The notes under the pieces were generated by a model, which was not told the DNA's origin, did no database searches, and saw only the letters and a program-made list of their open reading frames with translations. DNA of 64,000 bases, taken from contig OX411544.1 in the NCBI GenBank assembly GCA_948146395.1, positions 96,881,355 to 96,945,354 of the forward strand. Reading direction: 5' to 3'. This document shows, piece by piece, positions 23,587 to 33,525 of this stretch. How positions within the stretch are numbered: position 1 is the stretch's first letter; each line of letters begins with the position of its first letter. This DNA comes from Fragum whitleyi (lineage: Eukaryota > Mollusca > Bivalvia > Cardiida > Cardiidae). Made by a program: the position numbers and the translations under genes.

Positions 23587-23770
23587 GCAGGTGGAGCATC
23601 TTAAAATAAATTTACTCCTGGTATTTCTCACACCTGTATCATTTTATCCTTTCCTAGCCTCCAGCTGCTATCCCACAGAGGTCTATGATTATAAACCCAT
23701 TTGTGGAAGACAAATAGTCAGAGGGAATGAGTGCCATCATCAGGGATTGAACTGGGGACCTTAAGATTGA
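23587..23770 (-). mobile_element. SINE fragment (MetaSINE-like)
   Basis: Carries GGTATTTCTCACACCTGTAT, TTTCCTAGCCTCCAGCTGCT, GAGGTCTATGATTATAAACC and the B-box remnant GGGATTGAACTGGG, matching 11691-11913 at about 80% by eye. The 3' CAAT tail is absent. Confidence 0.65.
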
Positions 23771-23803
23771 GTACTAATAACTGGGGTATGACATAGCCCG
23801 ATG

Positions 23804-24050
23804 TTAAACCTTGTCATGCTGAATAAATTTTGGCTAGAAGTTTTCATCAAAATCAAAGGGCAAAAAGCACTAAAAGTACCTACTGTAGGTAAATTTTTAT
23901 TTGAAAAACTAAATCTATTGATTATTCTGGTCTGAAAGTGAGAAACAGGAGGTGTAGACTAACACCAGACTGCACATAAGTGCAGGCTGATGTTTATCTA
24001 TAGCTCCTGCCAAAGCAGGAATATTCCGGGTTCAGCATGACAAGGGTTAA
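23804..24050. mobile_element. TTAA-flanked MITE (piggyBac-like)
   Basis: Left TTAAACCTTGTCATGCTGAA, right TTCAGCATGACAAGGGTTAA. The interior contains GACTGCACATAAGTGCAGGC and AGCAGGAATATTCCGGG, as in the related copies. Confidence 0.7.
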
Positions 24051-24507
24051 CAGAGTTAAGGTGGATTCCAATTATTTGAACAATTTTGGTAAAGCTTGAC
24101 CAAAGCAGCATTTCTGTCAAGTTACATCAAGATTGGCCCTCTGGTTTTGGTTAAGAAGATACAGTCGATATTGCTTGAGCGATCACGTCTATTAAGCGAT
24201 CAATTTCATTAAGCGACCACCATAAAAAGTCCCCTCACCATAAGCAAATTCCCTGAAAAAGAGGACATTCTTAACGAAAAATTGGTTATTGTTGAATCTT
24301 ACGTTGTTGGAACCCATTATCATTATCATGGTATTTTGTATTAAGCGACAATTTCCATAAACAACCGCTTTTTGGTGGTCCCTTTTGTGGTAGCTTAACA
24401 CAAGTTTTAAATTATGGACGATGAATGAAACACAACATACAACTGATGACGGACATTTAACACACACAATAGCTCATATGACCACTTTGTTCTCAGGTGA
24501 GCTAAAA
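24051..24507 (-). mobile_element. H1 right-end fragment interrupted by a MITE (24164-24412)
   Basis: The H1 tail (TGGATTCCAATTATTTGAAC, AGTTACATCAAGATTGGCCC) runs to 24163 and resumes at about 24413 with GGACGATGAATGAAACAC, ending TGTTCTCAGGTGAGCTAAAA. The insert carries GCGATCACGTCTATTAAGCG, TTAAGCGACCAC and GTCCCTTTTGTGGTAGCTTA; a relative lies at 29160-29435. Confidence 0.5.
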
Positions 24508-24554
24508 AAGCAGGTCAACACACAATATCCCTATGTTGAATAAAAACTTCTTAC

Positions 24555-24638
24555 CCTGCCATAGTTAGTCCCGTTATCATAACAGCCAAGCTCTCAGGTG
24601 ATGGCTTCATCTCTTCCTTTATATGCTCAAATATACTC
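24555..24638 (-). CDS. PPR-like gene, exon E (residues 208-234)
   Basis: Bounded by acceptor TTTCTACAG and donor GTAAGAAG: 84 bases, one base completing Arg207, 27 codons, two bases of Gly235. The peptide SIFEHIKEEMKPSPESLAVM then ITGLTMAG matches the PPR pattern of an amphipathic helix, a K-P turn and a second helix with small residues. It joins exons D and F in frame. Confidence 0.75.
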
Positions 24639-24655
24639 CTGTAGAAATACATATC

Positions 24656-24884
24656 TTAACCTTTTCCAGTTTTACAAAATTTTGGACCTGTCCAAATTCA
24701 AAGGTTTTGCAGACAAAAATTTAAAGTGGATTTAATTTGAAAAATAACCATTCTGAAGGGTAGAAAATAGTGTGTAAAAAGAAGAAATTGCTTGTCAGAA
24801 GCAATTTCTTCTTTTTTCTCAATGTTTTCTCAATCATAAAATCATAGGCACTTAAAAAGCAGGGATTAAACAGCAAAGGGTTAA
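24656..24884. mobile_element. TTAA-flanked MITE, second family
   Basis: Left end TTAACCTTTTCCAGTTTTAC, right end ATTAAACAGCAAAGGGTTAA. A central palindrome AAGAAGAAATTGCTTGTCAG/AGCAATTTCTTCTT lies near 24780-24815. An inverted copy lies at 35435-35663. Confidence 0.7.
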
Positions 24885-25009
24885 CCTTTTTATCCTAAAT
24901 AAAAAACTTAGATATGTTGCATAAAAAATAATGTACTGAAAGCAATGAATGATGTTACTGTTAGAGTAATTAATTATGAAAAATAATTTTCAAATTTTTC
25001 TAGTTTAAA

Positions 25010-25639
25010 CAAGAGCTGTCGCAATGCGGACAAATATTCCCCCCCCCCCCCCCTAGAGCTTTGTCTATTGAACAAAGGCTGACTGTGACCTTGACCCTTA
25101 ACCTTTGTGAACCAAAAACAATAGGGCACTTCCTTGGGTCATAGGCAACATTTGTTTGAAGTTTCATGATTCTAGGTGGCTTGGTTCCTGAGTCTAGAGT
25201 CCGGAACGAAAAGGCATACGGATAGACAGACAGATAGACAGACGGATGGACAGACAGACAGACAGACAGACAGACATTGTGAAACCAATATACCCCCCAG
25301 TTTCCAAGTGATAGCTTTAGTAGAAAATGAGATATTACAGATAAACAACATTTGCACATAAAAACTTAACCAAGATTTCTAAATCTGAAAAGGGTTAAAA
25401 ATCCACTTAATTCAATATCAGAGTATTGAATCTTTTGTCTAGAGGTTGGTGTTATGGTCACCGAAGCATGTGCAAAGTTTCAAAGCAATAGCTTAAATAG
25501 AAACAGAGATTTTAAACACTTGCACGTAAAAACTTAACCAAAGCATTACGCCGACTACGACGCTGACGCCGACACCGACGCTGACGCCGACACCCAGGTG
25601 ACCGGAATAGCCCCCCTTTTCTTCGAATAGTCGAGCTAA
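25010..25639 (-). mobile_element. Helentron-like H3 element
   Basis: Left end CAAGAGCTGTCGCAATGCGG has a decayed hairpin. The right end GGAATAGCCCCCCTTT then GAATAGTCGAGCTAA is the same as at 28569-28613. The interior includes a GACA/GATA tract (25219-25276: GACAGACAGACAGACAGACA), the TTTCAAAGCAATAGCTTAAA unit, and a GACGCCGACACCGACGCTGA tract near 25560. Confidence 0.65.
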
Positions 25640-25807
25640 TAAATTTTGAATTAGTTTTATGAACAAAAACACAAGGATGGAATTTGCTTAAATTGAGTTT
25701 TCAGCTTGCATTAGATGATTTGTGTTTGTTTGTATTCATTTTATGTTCTATTAAAAGGAAGTAGCAGAAAGTCATTAGGCACTCAACTAATCATTATTCA
25801 CTCTTAC

Positions 25808-25866
25808 CTTGCAGCTGGAAAATCACAAAGATACACATATCTTTTCATCAGTTTGGAAAGAATACC
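25808..25866 (-). CDS. PPR-like gene, exon D (residues 188-206)
   Basis: Acceptor TTCTTACAG and donor GTAAGAGT bound 59 bases starting in phase 0: GILSKLMKRYVYLCDFPAA plus two bases of Arg207. The pattern LMKRYVYLCDFPAARSIFE corresponds to helix A and the start of helix B in a PPR repeat. It follows exon C in phase 0. Confidence 0.75.
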
Positions 25867-26309
25867 CTGTAAGAAAACATGAGAATCAAGCTTGTTTTAG
25901 ACCCCTAAACAAAGGTTTTGACCCTCAAAACCTGAAAATTTGTTATTTTGATCCATAGAAATTTCTTCCAAGGGGGTCATTTTGACCCCCTAGAGAGAAA
26001 ACTCTAAGGGTAAAAAAAAGGTTTAATAATTGAAATTTTCAATAATGTATTTTGTATTTTATTTAGAATTTTACTTATTAATTTATCATTTTAAATTATG
26101 ACAAGAAATGGTCAATTCCCACTGAAACCTGTAAAATTCTAATCATAATTTTCCTTTTCTGTTGCTTTGACCCCTTTAAAACAAGTTTTGACCCCAGATT
26201 TTCATGGTTTAGGAGTCAATGACTCCTCAATTTCAAACACTAGCACAAGCCTTGAGATTATTGAATATATGAGTGTTCATTTAATACAGAATTAATCAAC
26301 CATCTAGTG
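25867..26309. other. Intron with GACCCCT-rich low-complexity stretch
   Basis: Repeated TTTTGACCC motifs (25900-26220: TTTTGACCCCCTAGAGAG, TTTTGACCCCAGATTTTC) suggest an old tandem or fold-back repeat. No exon. Confidence 0.4.
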
Positions 26310-26311
26310 TA

Positions 26312-27604
26312 CAAGGGTTGTCCCAGGAATTCATGACTTTTGCAATAACTGTTATACTAAACATCGGATGAAACTGAAAACTTCAAATGATGCAAATTAA
26401 TCATTTTCCTTTATTCTGGCGTGACAACAGATGGCTTTTTTCAATAGTCACGAAGATTTTAATTTAAACGCAACACTAGTAAATGGGTGTCGGCGCACGC
26501 TTTTAACGACATTTCATGTTGTTTCAAAACCGAATCTTTTTTTATCAAAGTAGTGTCCTTCTGCCATATAGACTTGTTATGAAGAAAGAGCCTGTTTGTC
26601 AACACATATCTCAAAGCAAACTTGATATAGACCTTTGTTATGCACTCAGTAGAATATTTGATTTTCTCAACCTTTTGCGTGAATAAGCAATATTGTATAT
26701 GTCTTTTAGCCCGAGCAGGAGAGGGTAAAGTAAATGTGTGTCGTTGTTTTTTGCGTAGTCTGTCGTTATATTTTTAGACATTTTATAGAAGGAACTTCTA
26801 CTGTACAATACTCATAAGAAATAATTATTTGGGTTTGTTTTGAATACCTTACTATTAAAATACCACTACCTGAATTCATCGAGATAGACCAACCAACAAA
26901 ATCTGGGATTCTGTTGGCACCGCTTCCAAATCTCGCTTAATGCTGAAAATGCATGCGTATTTCTTTAAATCGTCGATTTTTATCATTAACTCGTGTTGGT
27001 TCTTCCTATCTCGACCTGATTTACTACTATCCTCAAGTCATTTTTAATTTTATACCCCTTTTTGCAGTTATCAACGAGTGTTTGCAACACACAAGTATGG
27101 TCATTCACCATTTCGAATTATCTTATAGTCTGTATATGTCTTATTTAGCGATCCAATCCTTATTATGAACGCTTTTGTGCGCCGAGCGTTCCGTTGACGT
27201 CGCCATTTTCACGCCACTTGATTTGCACTTGGACATAAAAAAATCTTCATAACTGCGCACTGCATAATGCCATTTGTATGAAAATGTCCACACGTGAACC
27301 CCAAAGTTGACTGCCTTTAACAATGTTAGTTTTATTTAAAACCCCTCAAGAAAATTGAAATAAATAACGTTCAAACATCTACCATAATTATAATGTTCGT
27401 AAGTCACAAATTTGGAGTGTGCTGACCATCCCTTCCAAGCGTCTTTTTAATAGCTGTATTATTTTAGTTGAACATATCGAAACGTAATACCTTTATCAAT
27501 CTGTTGTGAATTGACATGTTTTATCAACTCAACAGTTTTAATTCAATCGGACGCTCGATTTTTGAAAAATCGAAAAAGTTCATGAATTTCCGGGACAACC
27601 CTCG
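26312..27604. mobile_element. mariner/Tc1-like element, 1.29 kb, decayed
   Basis: Left end CAAGGGTTGTCCCAGGAATT and right end TTTCCGGGACAACCCTCG are imperfect inverted repeats of about 30 bases, flanked by TA (26310-26311, 27605-27606). Length and ends suit a mariner-type element, but no transposase frame with the D,D(34)D region survives. The right half contains GTTGACGTCGCCATTTTCAC, a CRE-like TGACGT. Confidence 0.65.
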
Positions 27605-27906
27605 TACAAGGATTTTATGCCAATGTGATTGTATATATGTGAAATATTGGCAAGGTTTTCTTAATGCCTAGAAAGCTGAATATTGGTCCTTGCCCCTTTA
27701 GGAATGTTTCCCCAAAAATTGCATTTTTTGCCTCATTAATCAAGATTCAAACCTTTAAAACAGGCGCTTCAAGGCGCTTCCATTGGTATTTCCATTTATC
27801 AATCAGAGAGCTTTGATTATCAGCTTACAAACTGACTCTAAAGTCTATTTTCTTTGTGTTCATGCATTTTTAGTAATCAAGCAAATTTCATGACTGAAGA
27901 TCTTAC

Positions 27907-27986
27907 GAAAGCTGTCTGCCTTGTGGTTTCAGAGAAGAAGATAAGTAAAGATAATCCTATTTTTGCCCTTTGTGCTCAGGTGAGTT
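27907..27986 (-). mobile_element. H1 right-end fragment
   Basis: AAAGCTGTCTGCCTTGTGGT, TTTCAGAGAAGAAGAT and the terminal TTTGTGCTCAGGTGAGTT are H1 body and right end, abutting an H3 element. Confidence 0.55.
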
Positions 27987-27988
27987 GA

Positions 27989-28613
27989 CAAGAGCTGTCG
28001 AAGGACAGCGTAGCTCGACTATTCCATGCGCTGGATAGTAACAGCAAATCAATATCGACATTGGAAAATTCCATTAAATGAAAATCAAGAGAAAGAATCT
28101 TTGTCTAGATGCTGATATTATGGTCAGAGAAGCATGTGCAAAGTTTTCAAGCAATAGCTTAAGAAGAAATAGAATTATAACTTGCATGTAAAAAAATAAA
28201 CCACGAATTTCTAAGTCTGAAGGGGGTTAAAATTCAACTAAATGCAATATAAACGTAATGAATCTTTGTCTAGGGGCTGATATATTGGTCACAGAAATAT
28301 GTGCAAAGTTTCCAAGCATTAGCTTAAGTAGAAAAAGAGATATAACTGATATACAGCATTTGCAAGTAAAAACTTAACCAGGAATTTCTAATCATAAAAA
28401 GGTTAAAATTCCACTTAATTGATATCAGAGTAACTAATTTTTGTTTAGAGGCTGCCATCATGATCACAGAAGCATGTGCAATGTTTCAAAGCAAGGAGAT
28501 TTTAAACACTTGCACGTAAATCTTAACCAAAGCACTAAGGCAATGCAAACTCAAATGCCAACACAGGGGGGACTGGAATAGCCCCCCCCCCATTCTACAG
28601 ATAGTCGAGCTTG
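27989..28613 (-). mobile_element. Helentron-like H3 element, complete
   Basis: The clearest example in the window. CAAGA at the left, perfect hairpin GCTGTC-gaag-GACAGC (27994-28009), inner repeat AGCTCGACTAT (28012-28022), and at the right end the exact complement ATAGTCGAGCT (28601-28611). The body has three units of about 140 bases sharing AAGTTTCAAAGCAATAGCTT and GTAAAAACTTAACCA. A G run and C run flank the right end. Non-coding. Confidence 0.75.
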
Positions 28614-29157
28614 AAAGGGATGCGCCCAGGTGGTGCCAAAATATGATCCCAGGGTCTTGATATGAACAAACTTGGCAGAGGTCCACTAGATGATGCTACA
28701 TAAGCTGTCTGCCTTATTGTTTCAAAGAAGAAGATTTTTTAAGTTTTTAGCTCTTTGATTCTATGTTAAAAGGGTTGCGGCTGGGTGGAGCCAAAATATG
28801 ATCCCAAGTTCTTGATATGAACAAACTTGGTACAGGTCCACTAAATGATGCTATATACCAAATATGAAAGCTGTCTGCCTTCTTGTGTCAGAGAAGATTT
28901 TCCTATTTTCACCCTTTTTGTTAAGGGTTAAGGGAGAGTTAGGGGTGAAATTCATTTATTTGAACAACTTTGGTAGAGCTTGTTCCAAGGAATATCCCTG
29001 CCAAGTTTCATCAAGATTGGTCCACCAGTATAGGAAAAGAAGATGTTTAAAGAAATTGTGGATGACGGAAGATGCATGATGGACAACTGACGACAAACAG
29101 CAGACATTAGATGATTACAAAAGCTCACCTTGAGCACTTTGTGCTCAGCTGAGATAA
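28614..29157 (-). mobile_element. H1 element, right portion
   Basis: Two body units (AACAAACTTGGCAGAGGTCC and AACAAACTTGGTACAGGTCC), the conserved tail TAGAGCTTGTTCCAAGGAAT, AAGTTTCATCAAGATTGGTC, and right-end palindrome AGCTCACCTTGAGCACTTTG/TGCTCAGCTGAGATAA. The left end is absent; the H3 element at 27989 may have inserted into it. Confidence 0.65.
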
Positions 29158-29440
29158 AAATAGACATTCTCCAACAAAAAAAGTTAAATATTGAAATTTC
29201 ATGTTGTTGGAACTCATTAATTGTCTCAATGAGTCTCTAATAGATTCGTACATCATAAGATTGAGTAAGAATTAAGCCAGCATAAGATTGAGTAAGAATT
29301 AAGCCATAATCTTTGTATGCTTTCAATGACCTTTCTATTTATCATGAAATATTACATACTAAGCTACCATTCCCACACTCGATCACTTTTTAGTTGTCCC
29401 CCTAAGAGGTCATTTAGCACAAGTTTTACTTATGTACTTA
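29158..29440. repeat. MITE copy with 34-base tandem duplication
   Basis: TGTTGGAACTCATTAATTG and GCACAAGTTTTACTTATG relate it to the insert at 24164-24412. ATAAGATTGAGTAAGAATTA then AGCCAGC is duplicated at 29247 and 29281. A C run lies at 29449-29461. Confidence 0.5.
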
Positions 29441-30059
29441 TGAAACAACCCCCCCCCCCCCAAATAATATACATTATGCCATTGTTATTTCTACGACATG
29501 CAAAACACAACAGGACACAAATTGATGTCCACATGTCTCCATATATCAAATCATCATGCTGCGAAACATAGAGACTTAATGGCAAAACTTGGCAATCTGC
29601 TTTGATATGCACGACAGACAAAACTATTTCATTTCTGAAGTCTTAACTGCATATGAAAATATATCTATGTACTCAAACTGTGAACCTTATCTTGGAATGG
29701 CGATATATAGAGAATAATGTGTTAATGTCTAAAAATAACAATGTTATCTGGTCAAGGTTGGGAGAATTTATCATGACGTGGCTTTGCCGAGACCTGATAA
29801 CATTGATATTCATGTTATTCTATTTATCATGCAATCAATTTTCAGTTGAAAATCAGGTGAAAGTGTATGCAAATTGTCTCTAAAAATAGACTACCTGATA
29901 TCATGTTAGGTTATCAGACAGGTGATATCAGGTCAATACAGGCTTCATTGCATGATAAATTCAAATAAAAAGTTGAAATTTTTAAAGAATTTACTGTTGA
30001 AATTAAGGAGACATGATGTTGTATACGAGTCTGTCAAGATTTTATATGGTAATTTTGGG
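29441..30059. other. Intronic DNA with short inverted repeats
   Basis: GATAACATTGATATTCATGT/TTATCATG and CCTGATATCATGTTAGGTTA/AGGTGATATCAGG form local palindromes near 29800-29930. No exon supported. Confidence 0.35.
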
Positions 30060-30430
30060 GTACACACAAGTTTCCATTGACAAGTTTCTTCAATTCCATT
30101 CAGTATATATAAATGAGCCTGGGTGTGACATTTCCAACTATTTTAAACGTTCGTGAGGTGCAAACATTGAGTAGCGTTGACTTCCACATACTGTAAATAC
30201 AAAGTTACCTGATGGTCTACAGATACTTTGAGACCTTATCTATCAAATTAACGCATAGGGAAGACTCTGGTCAGACTGCGCGGATGCACAGGCTGGTCAG
30301 AGTCTTTGCTTTGCACATATTTGAATAATATCAAAGTCATGGTGACTTGTTTAGACAATTCACCAGAAATCACTTTTCTATTCAATATACAACATATCAG
30401 CACCATTGAACCTCTGTTGAACCTAATTAT
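30060..30430 (-). pseudogene. Decayed copies of the exon-C coding segment
   Basis: On the minus strand, about 30110-30065 reads TATATACTGAATGGAATTGA (Y-ILNGIEETCQ), and about 30415-30352 contains GGTTCAATGGTGCTGATATG then ATATTGAATAGAAAAGTG (N-ILNRKVISGE, shifted by an indel). These resemble exon C (FDPVDILNGLEQSG). Between them, 30111-30305 is the CCAACTATTTTAAACG repeat. They look like remnants of tandem exon duplication. Confidence 0.4.
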
Positions 30431-30854
30431 TAGGGATGGTAATGATTACCAATTTTACTAATCGAGAAATCGGTCACCTTTCCGATCGAGTACTCGAGTA
30501 CTCGGATGGAATTGATGAGGTTGATTATTGACTTCAAAAATATTGATAAACGCTACTTTGCAGCATATCTATCAATACTTTGCAGCATATCTATCGATCT
30601 ATCGAATCAATAGTTGAAATGATATTTAATCGCTTATGAATTGAAGATACCGAAATTTGTCAAATATATGATGAGAGAGTGTCTCGTGTTGGTTTACATT
30701 TCATTTGTGTTAGACCAAAATCCAAATAGCTTAACATCGAAAAGCAAGAGTAACAAGATTTTGGAATGCCTATAAAGCACTTTGCTGACACTGTAAAATC
30801 AATTCGAGTGTAAATCTAACGTCAAACAAAAAGGCGCGGACCACAATCAGGGTA

Positions 30855-31468
30855 CTGTAAACGGCTTTATATTGGCGGTGTCCACATTTGGCGGTTTTTC
30901 AATTACGATTTATTGGCGGTGATTTATTTTGGCGTATCTTACTTTAACGCCAAAATTAAACGCTTTATCTATATTTTACATTTTTTCGTCGTTTAAAACA
31001 ACGTAAGTAAAAGAAAGACAATTTCAAGAGTAATGTCAACTTTCTACAACCTTAACAATAGTTTGTTTTCACACCTTTTGTAATAGTTATAACGCGTGTG
31101 TAAGTTTTTCACACCATTTCACTGTGATTTAATAACAATGTATCAACAAACTTGGATCTGGAATCTTGAAATTGAGGGATCAGTGCAATACTATTGTAAG
31201 TGCCTATAATTTATAGGCACTTACAATAGTATTGCGCTGATCCGTCGAAATGTCAACGTTGTCAGCTAAATAATAAGTATGGTCTGCAAACCTTTGATAT
31301 TAATTTAATTAACATTGACTAAAAATGTATAGATTTCATATCTATCACAATAAAGAAATATCTTATTTAATAATGACAAATATTGGCGGTGGATTAAATT
31401 TGGCGCATTTTACCTTGACCGCCAATATAGCCAAAATAAAACCACCGCCAAAATTATCCCGTTTACAG
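30855..31468. mobile_element. TA-flanked MITE nested in the hAT element
   Basis: CTGTAAACGG at the left and CCGTTTACAG at the right, with TA on both sides (30853-30854, 31469-31470). Subterminal TATTGGCGGTG motifs occur in inverted copies (ACCGCCAATAT). It carries a 67-base palindrome in its centre. Confidence 0.7.
31177..31243. repeat. 67-base near-perfect hairpin
   Basis: Two 33-base arms with one mismatch around a single-base loop: the left arm starts GGATCAGTGCAATACTATTG and the right ends CAATAGTATTGCGCTGATCC. Probably a small fold-back insertion within the TA-MITE. Confidence 0.8.
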
Positions 31469-31786
31469 TATTTACCGTGGAAGGTGTGAAAATATGACAT
31501 TGTGTGACAGGGAGCATAACTGTTGGCACTAGATTGCATATTATCGACGGGTAAGGTGATCGGCAAAGGATCAGGTACTGAATGCCTATACCTTTGTATA
31601 GCGTCGAACTGAAAGATCGAAATATTGACAAAATATTTTTAAAATGCGTTTGGAGTCGATTTTTTTATGATCTTATTTTGCTTTCCGATTAATCGATTAG
31701 TAAAAAAGGTAATCGATACTCGGAAGTTAGATCGAGTACTCGATTAATCGGGTAATCGTTCCCATCCCTACTAATTATAGATTAAC

Positions 31787-31848
31787 CTGACCAGAATTTT
31801 TTATTCTATTCAATATATCTGCAGGATTAAAGCTCCGTTGTATGGTAG
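31787..31848 (-). pseudogene. Exon-C-like segment (duplicate exon)
   Basis: The minus strand reads ATIQRSFNPADILNRIKNSG plus Q, followed by GGTCAG|GTTAAT, a possible donor, and preceded by TACATACAAG, a weak acceptor. It has the same phases as exon C (two bases completing a codon; ends in phase 0). The DNA shares GATATATTGAAT with exon C and about 60% identity over 63 bases. Could be a mutually exclusive exon or a dead copy. Confidence 0.45.
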
Positions 31849-32127
31849 CTTGTATGTACCCCAAAAAATGATGACATAAAGTAGTATATACTGAATCATA
31901 CACTGCATCCGGCCATCTAAAATACGACAATAATTCTTTTATATACCACAAAGTATTTACTCGAATATATTGCCATTTCAGGATGCGGTTTACAATATGA
32001 GTACACAGTTATACATGTATTCCAATATGCTTTTTACACTTCAGCCATGAAGTAGTTTTAAATGTCTCCCAGAAGGTTGTTATAAATGAACTATCCTCAA
32101 CCAAAGCATAGCTGAAAATATCTGTCG

Positions 32128-32220
32128 TGAGCCGGCCTTGAACCCACGCAGACAACAATATTCAAATTTTAGGTTTACAAGTCTAATGCACTAACCACTA
32201 AACCAAAGAAGATCTTCCCT
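32128..32220 (-). mobile_element. tRNA-derived SINE head
   Basis: On the minus strand TGGTTTAGTGGTTAGTGC is A-box-like and GTGGGTTCAAGGCCGGC is B-box-like, about 45 bases apart, as in tRNA-derived SINEs. It is not a functional tRNA: the arms do not fold well. Confidence 0.5.
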
Positions 32221-32880
32221 GACGCAGGTGTCAGACATTGTATTTAAGCCTACGAAGTTATGCAAGACAGTGGTGAGAGTGGTCTTCCATACCACATTCC
32301 CCCTCAAGAGTCATCATATATTGATAAGCTTAGCTAGGCAGTAATGTACATTGTGTGCAAACAAAGTCGGTACATTGCCGACATAAATGGCTCGATGGCC
32401 AAATTAATGACATCAAGTCTCATGTCATGATGATGTGATATATAGAGGATATTGAATGAGTGGTCATGGAATACCAATTTATTAAACAAGTCATCTACAA
32501 ACAGATAAAAAATTAGGCTGCGCCAAGTTTTTATCTGTTTCAGATGAAGAGTTTAATAAATTCTGTATTTCATGAGCACAAATTTTATACTCTATTTATA
32601 TTATTACTCTAGTTTTTGCAAAAAATTGTCAAAATTATTGAAATTCATAATTTCAATTTTATGCGGAACTTATAACACCATTTAAAAATAAAGTCACAAA
32701 ATATACATTATGACATCATTTTCGTGGTTACAATATAATGTTTCTATTCAATCTGAGCTCATTTGCATAATTATTCTACTAGTGTTATAACACCTGTGTT
32801 ATATCAAAAATATTCAATAGGGTTATTTCAATCCCGCAACATAGGTCTTATTATAAATAGAGAGCTGTTGACGTAAATTT
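32221..32880. repeat. Intron with a fold-back repeat (32468-32567)
   Basis: CCAATTTATTAAACAAGTCA, ACAGATAAAAA and their inverted partners TTTTTATCTGT, GAGTTTAATAAATT form a stem of about 40 bases. The remainder is AT-rich without exon signal. Confidence 0.5.
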
Positions 32881-32898
32881 CCGTCCTGTTTTACTTAC

Positions 32899-32993
32899 CT
32901 GTGAAGGGACCCGACCGGACTGTTCCAATCCATTCAATATATCCACAGGATCAAATTCATAGTTTAGATTCAGATAGCACGACATTATCAATT
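32899..32993 (-). CDS. PPR-like gene, exon C (residues 157-187)
   Basis: Donor CAG|GTAAGT is strong; the acceptor GTGCAAG is weaker. 95 bases: two complete Glu156, then LIMSCYLNLNYEFDPVDILN and GLEQSGRVPSQ, ending in phase 0 to meet exon D. Related decayed segments lie downstream at 31787-31848, about 30352-30415 and about 30065-30110, pointing to tandem exon duplication. Confidence 0.65.
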
Positions 32994-33104
32994 CTTGCAC
33001 AAAATTTGACACTATCCCTGTGTATTCAATAGAATAGATAATGAGATTTCAAAACAAATAAATTTAAAGGATCAAATTAAGGGTTCTAGACTGACTTTAA
33101 GGTA

Positions 33105-33517
33105 GTGGACCCGTTATAGTTCCGCAATATTTTGGATTGATTGATTGAATGGAGTTTAACGCCGCTTTCAACATTATTTCAGTTATATCGCGGCGGCTGG
33201 AGCACCTAACAATGGATTCCTGGTATTTCTCTCACCAGTACATCCATCACATTCTTTCCTAGCCTCCAGCTACTATCTCACATAGGTCTACGATTATCAA
33301 CCCATTGGTGAGAGACAAATAGTCGGAAAGAATGAGTGCCGCCGTCGGGGATCGAACCCGTGACTTCTAGATTGACCCGCAATATTTTGGAACGCATGAT
33401 CTTTCACAATGTTTACCGAGGTTTCCTAATGAAAATCATTAGGAAACCTGGGTTAACACTGTTTACACTGTTAAAGTTCATTATTTCCAAAACATTGCGG
33501 AAGTATTATGGGTCCAA
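33105..33517. mobile_element. MITE with GGACCC inverted repeats, split by a SINE
   Basis: Thirty-base arms (GGACCCGTTATAGTTCCGCA and, at the right, TGCGGAAGTATTATGGGTCC) match with about four differences; TA flanks are at 33103-33104 and 33518-33519. The centre has the palindrome GTTTCCTAATGAAAATCATT/AGGAAAC (33420-33448). A half copy is at 38690-38800. Confidence 0.7.
33138..33376 (-). mobile_element. SINE inserted in a MITE, 15-bp target duplication
   Basis: Flanked by perfect CCGCAATATTTTGGA (33123-33137, 33377-33391). On the minus strand: B box GGGTTCGATCCCCG, body GTAGACCTATGTGAGATAGT, shared end GCCGCGATATAACTGAAATA and GGCGTTAAACTCCATTCAAT, then a CAAT tail. The tRNA A-box half is missing (5' truncation). 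Confidence 0.85.
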
Positions 33518-33525
33518 TAACTAAA

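Larger units (their letters stand above)
30431..31770. mobile_element. hAT-like element (1.34 kb) with 8-bp target duplication
   Basis: Ends TAGGGATGGTAATGATTACC and GGTAATCGTTCCCATCCCTA are imperfect inverted repeats, flanked by perfect CTAATTAT (30423-30430, 31771-31778). Subterminal ATCGAGTACTCGAGTACTCG and AGATCGAGTACTCGATTAAT palindromes lie at both ends. No transposase frame. It lies between two decayed exon-C copies. Confidence 0.8.

Noticed and set aside
25000..25361. Open frames on both strands with CLSVCLSVCPSV-type repeats
   Set aside because: Translation of a GACA microsatellite inside an H3 element.
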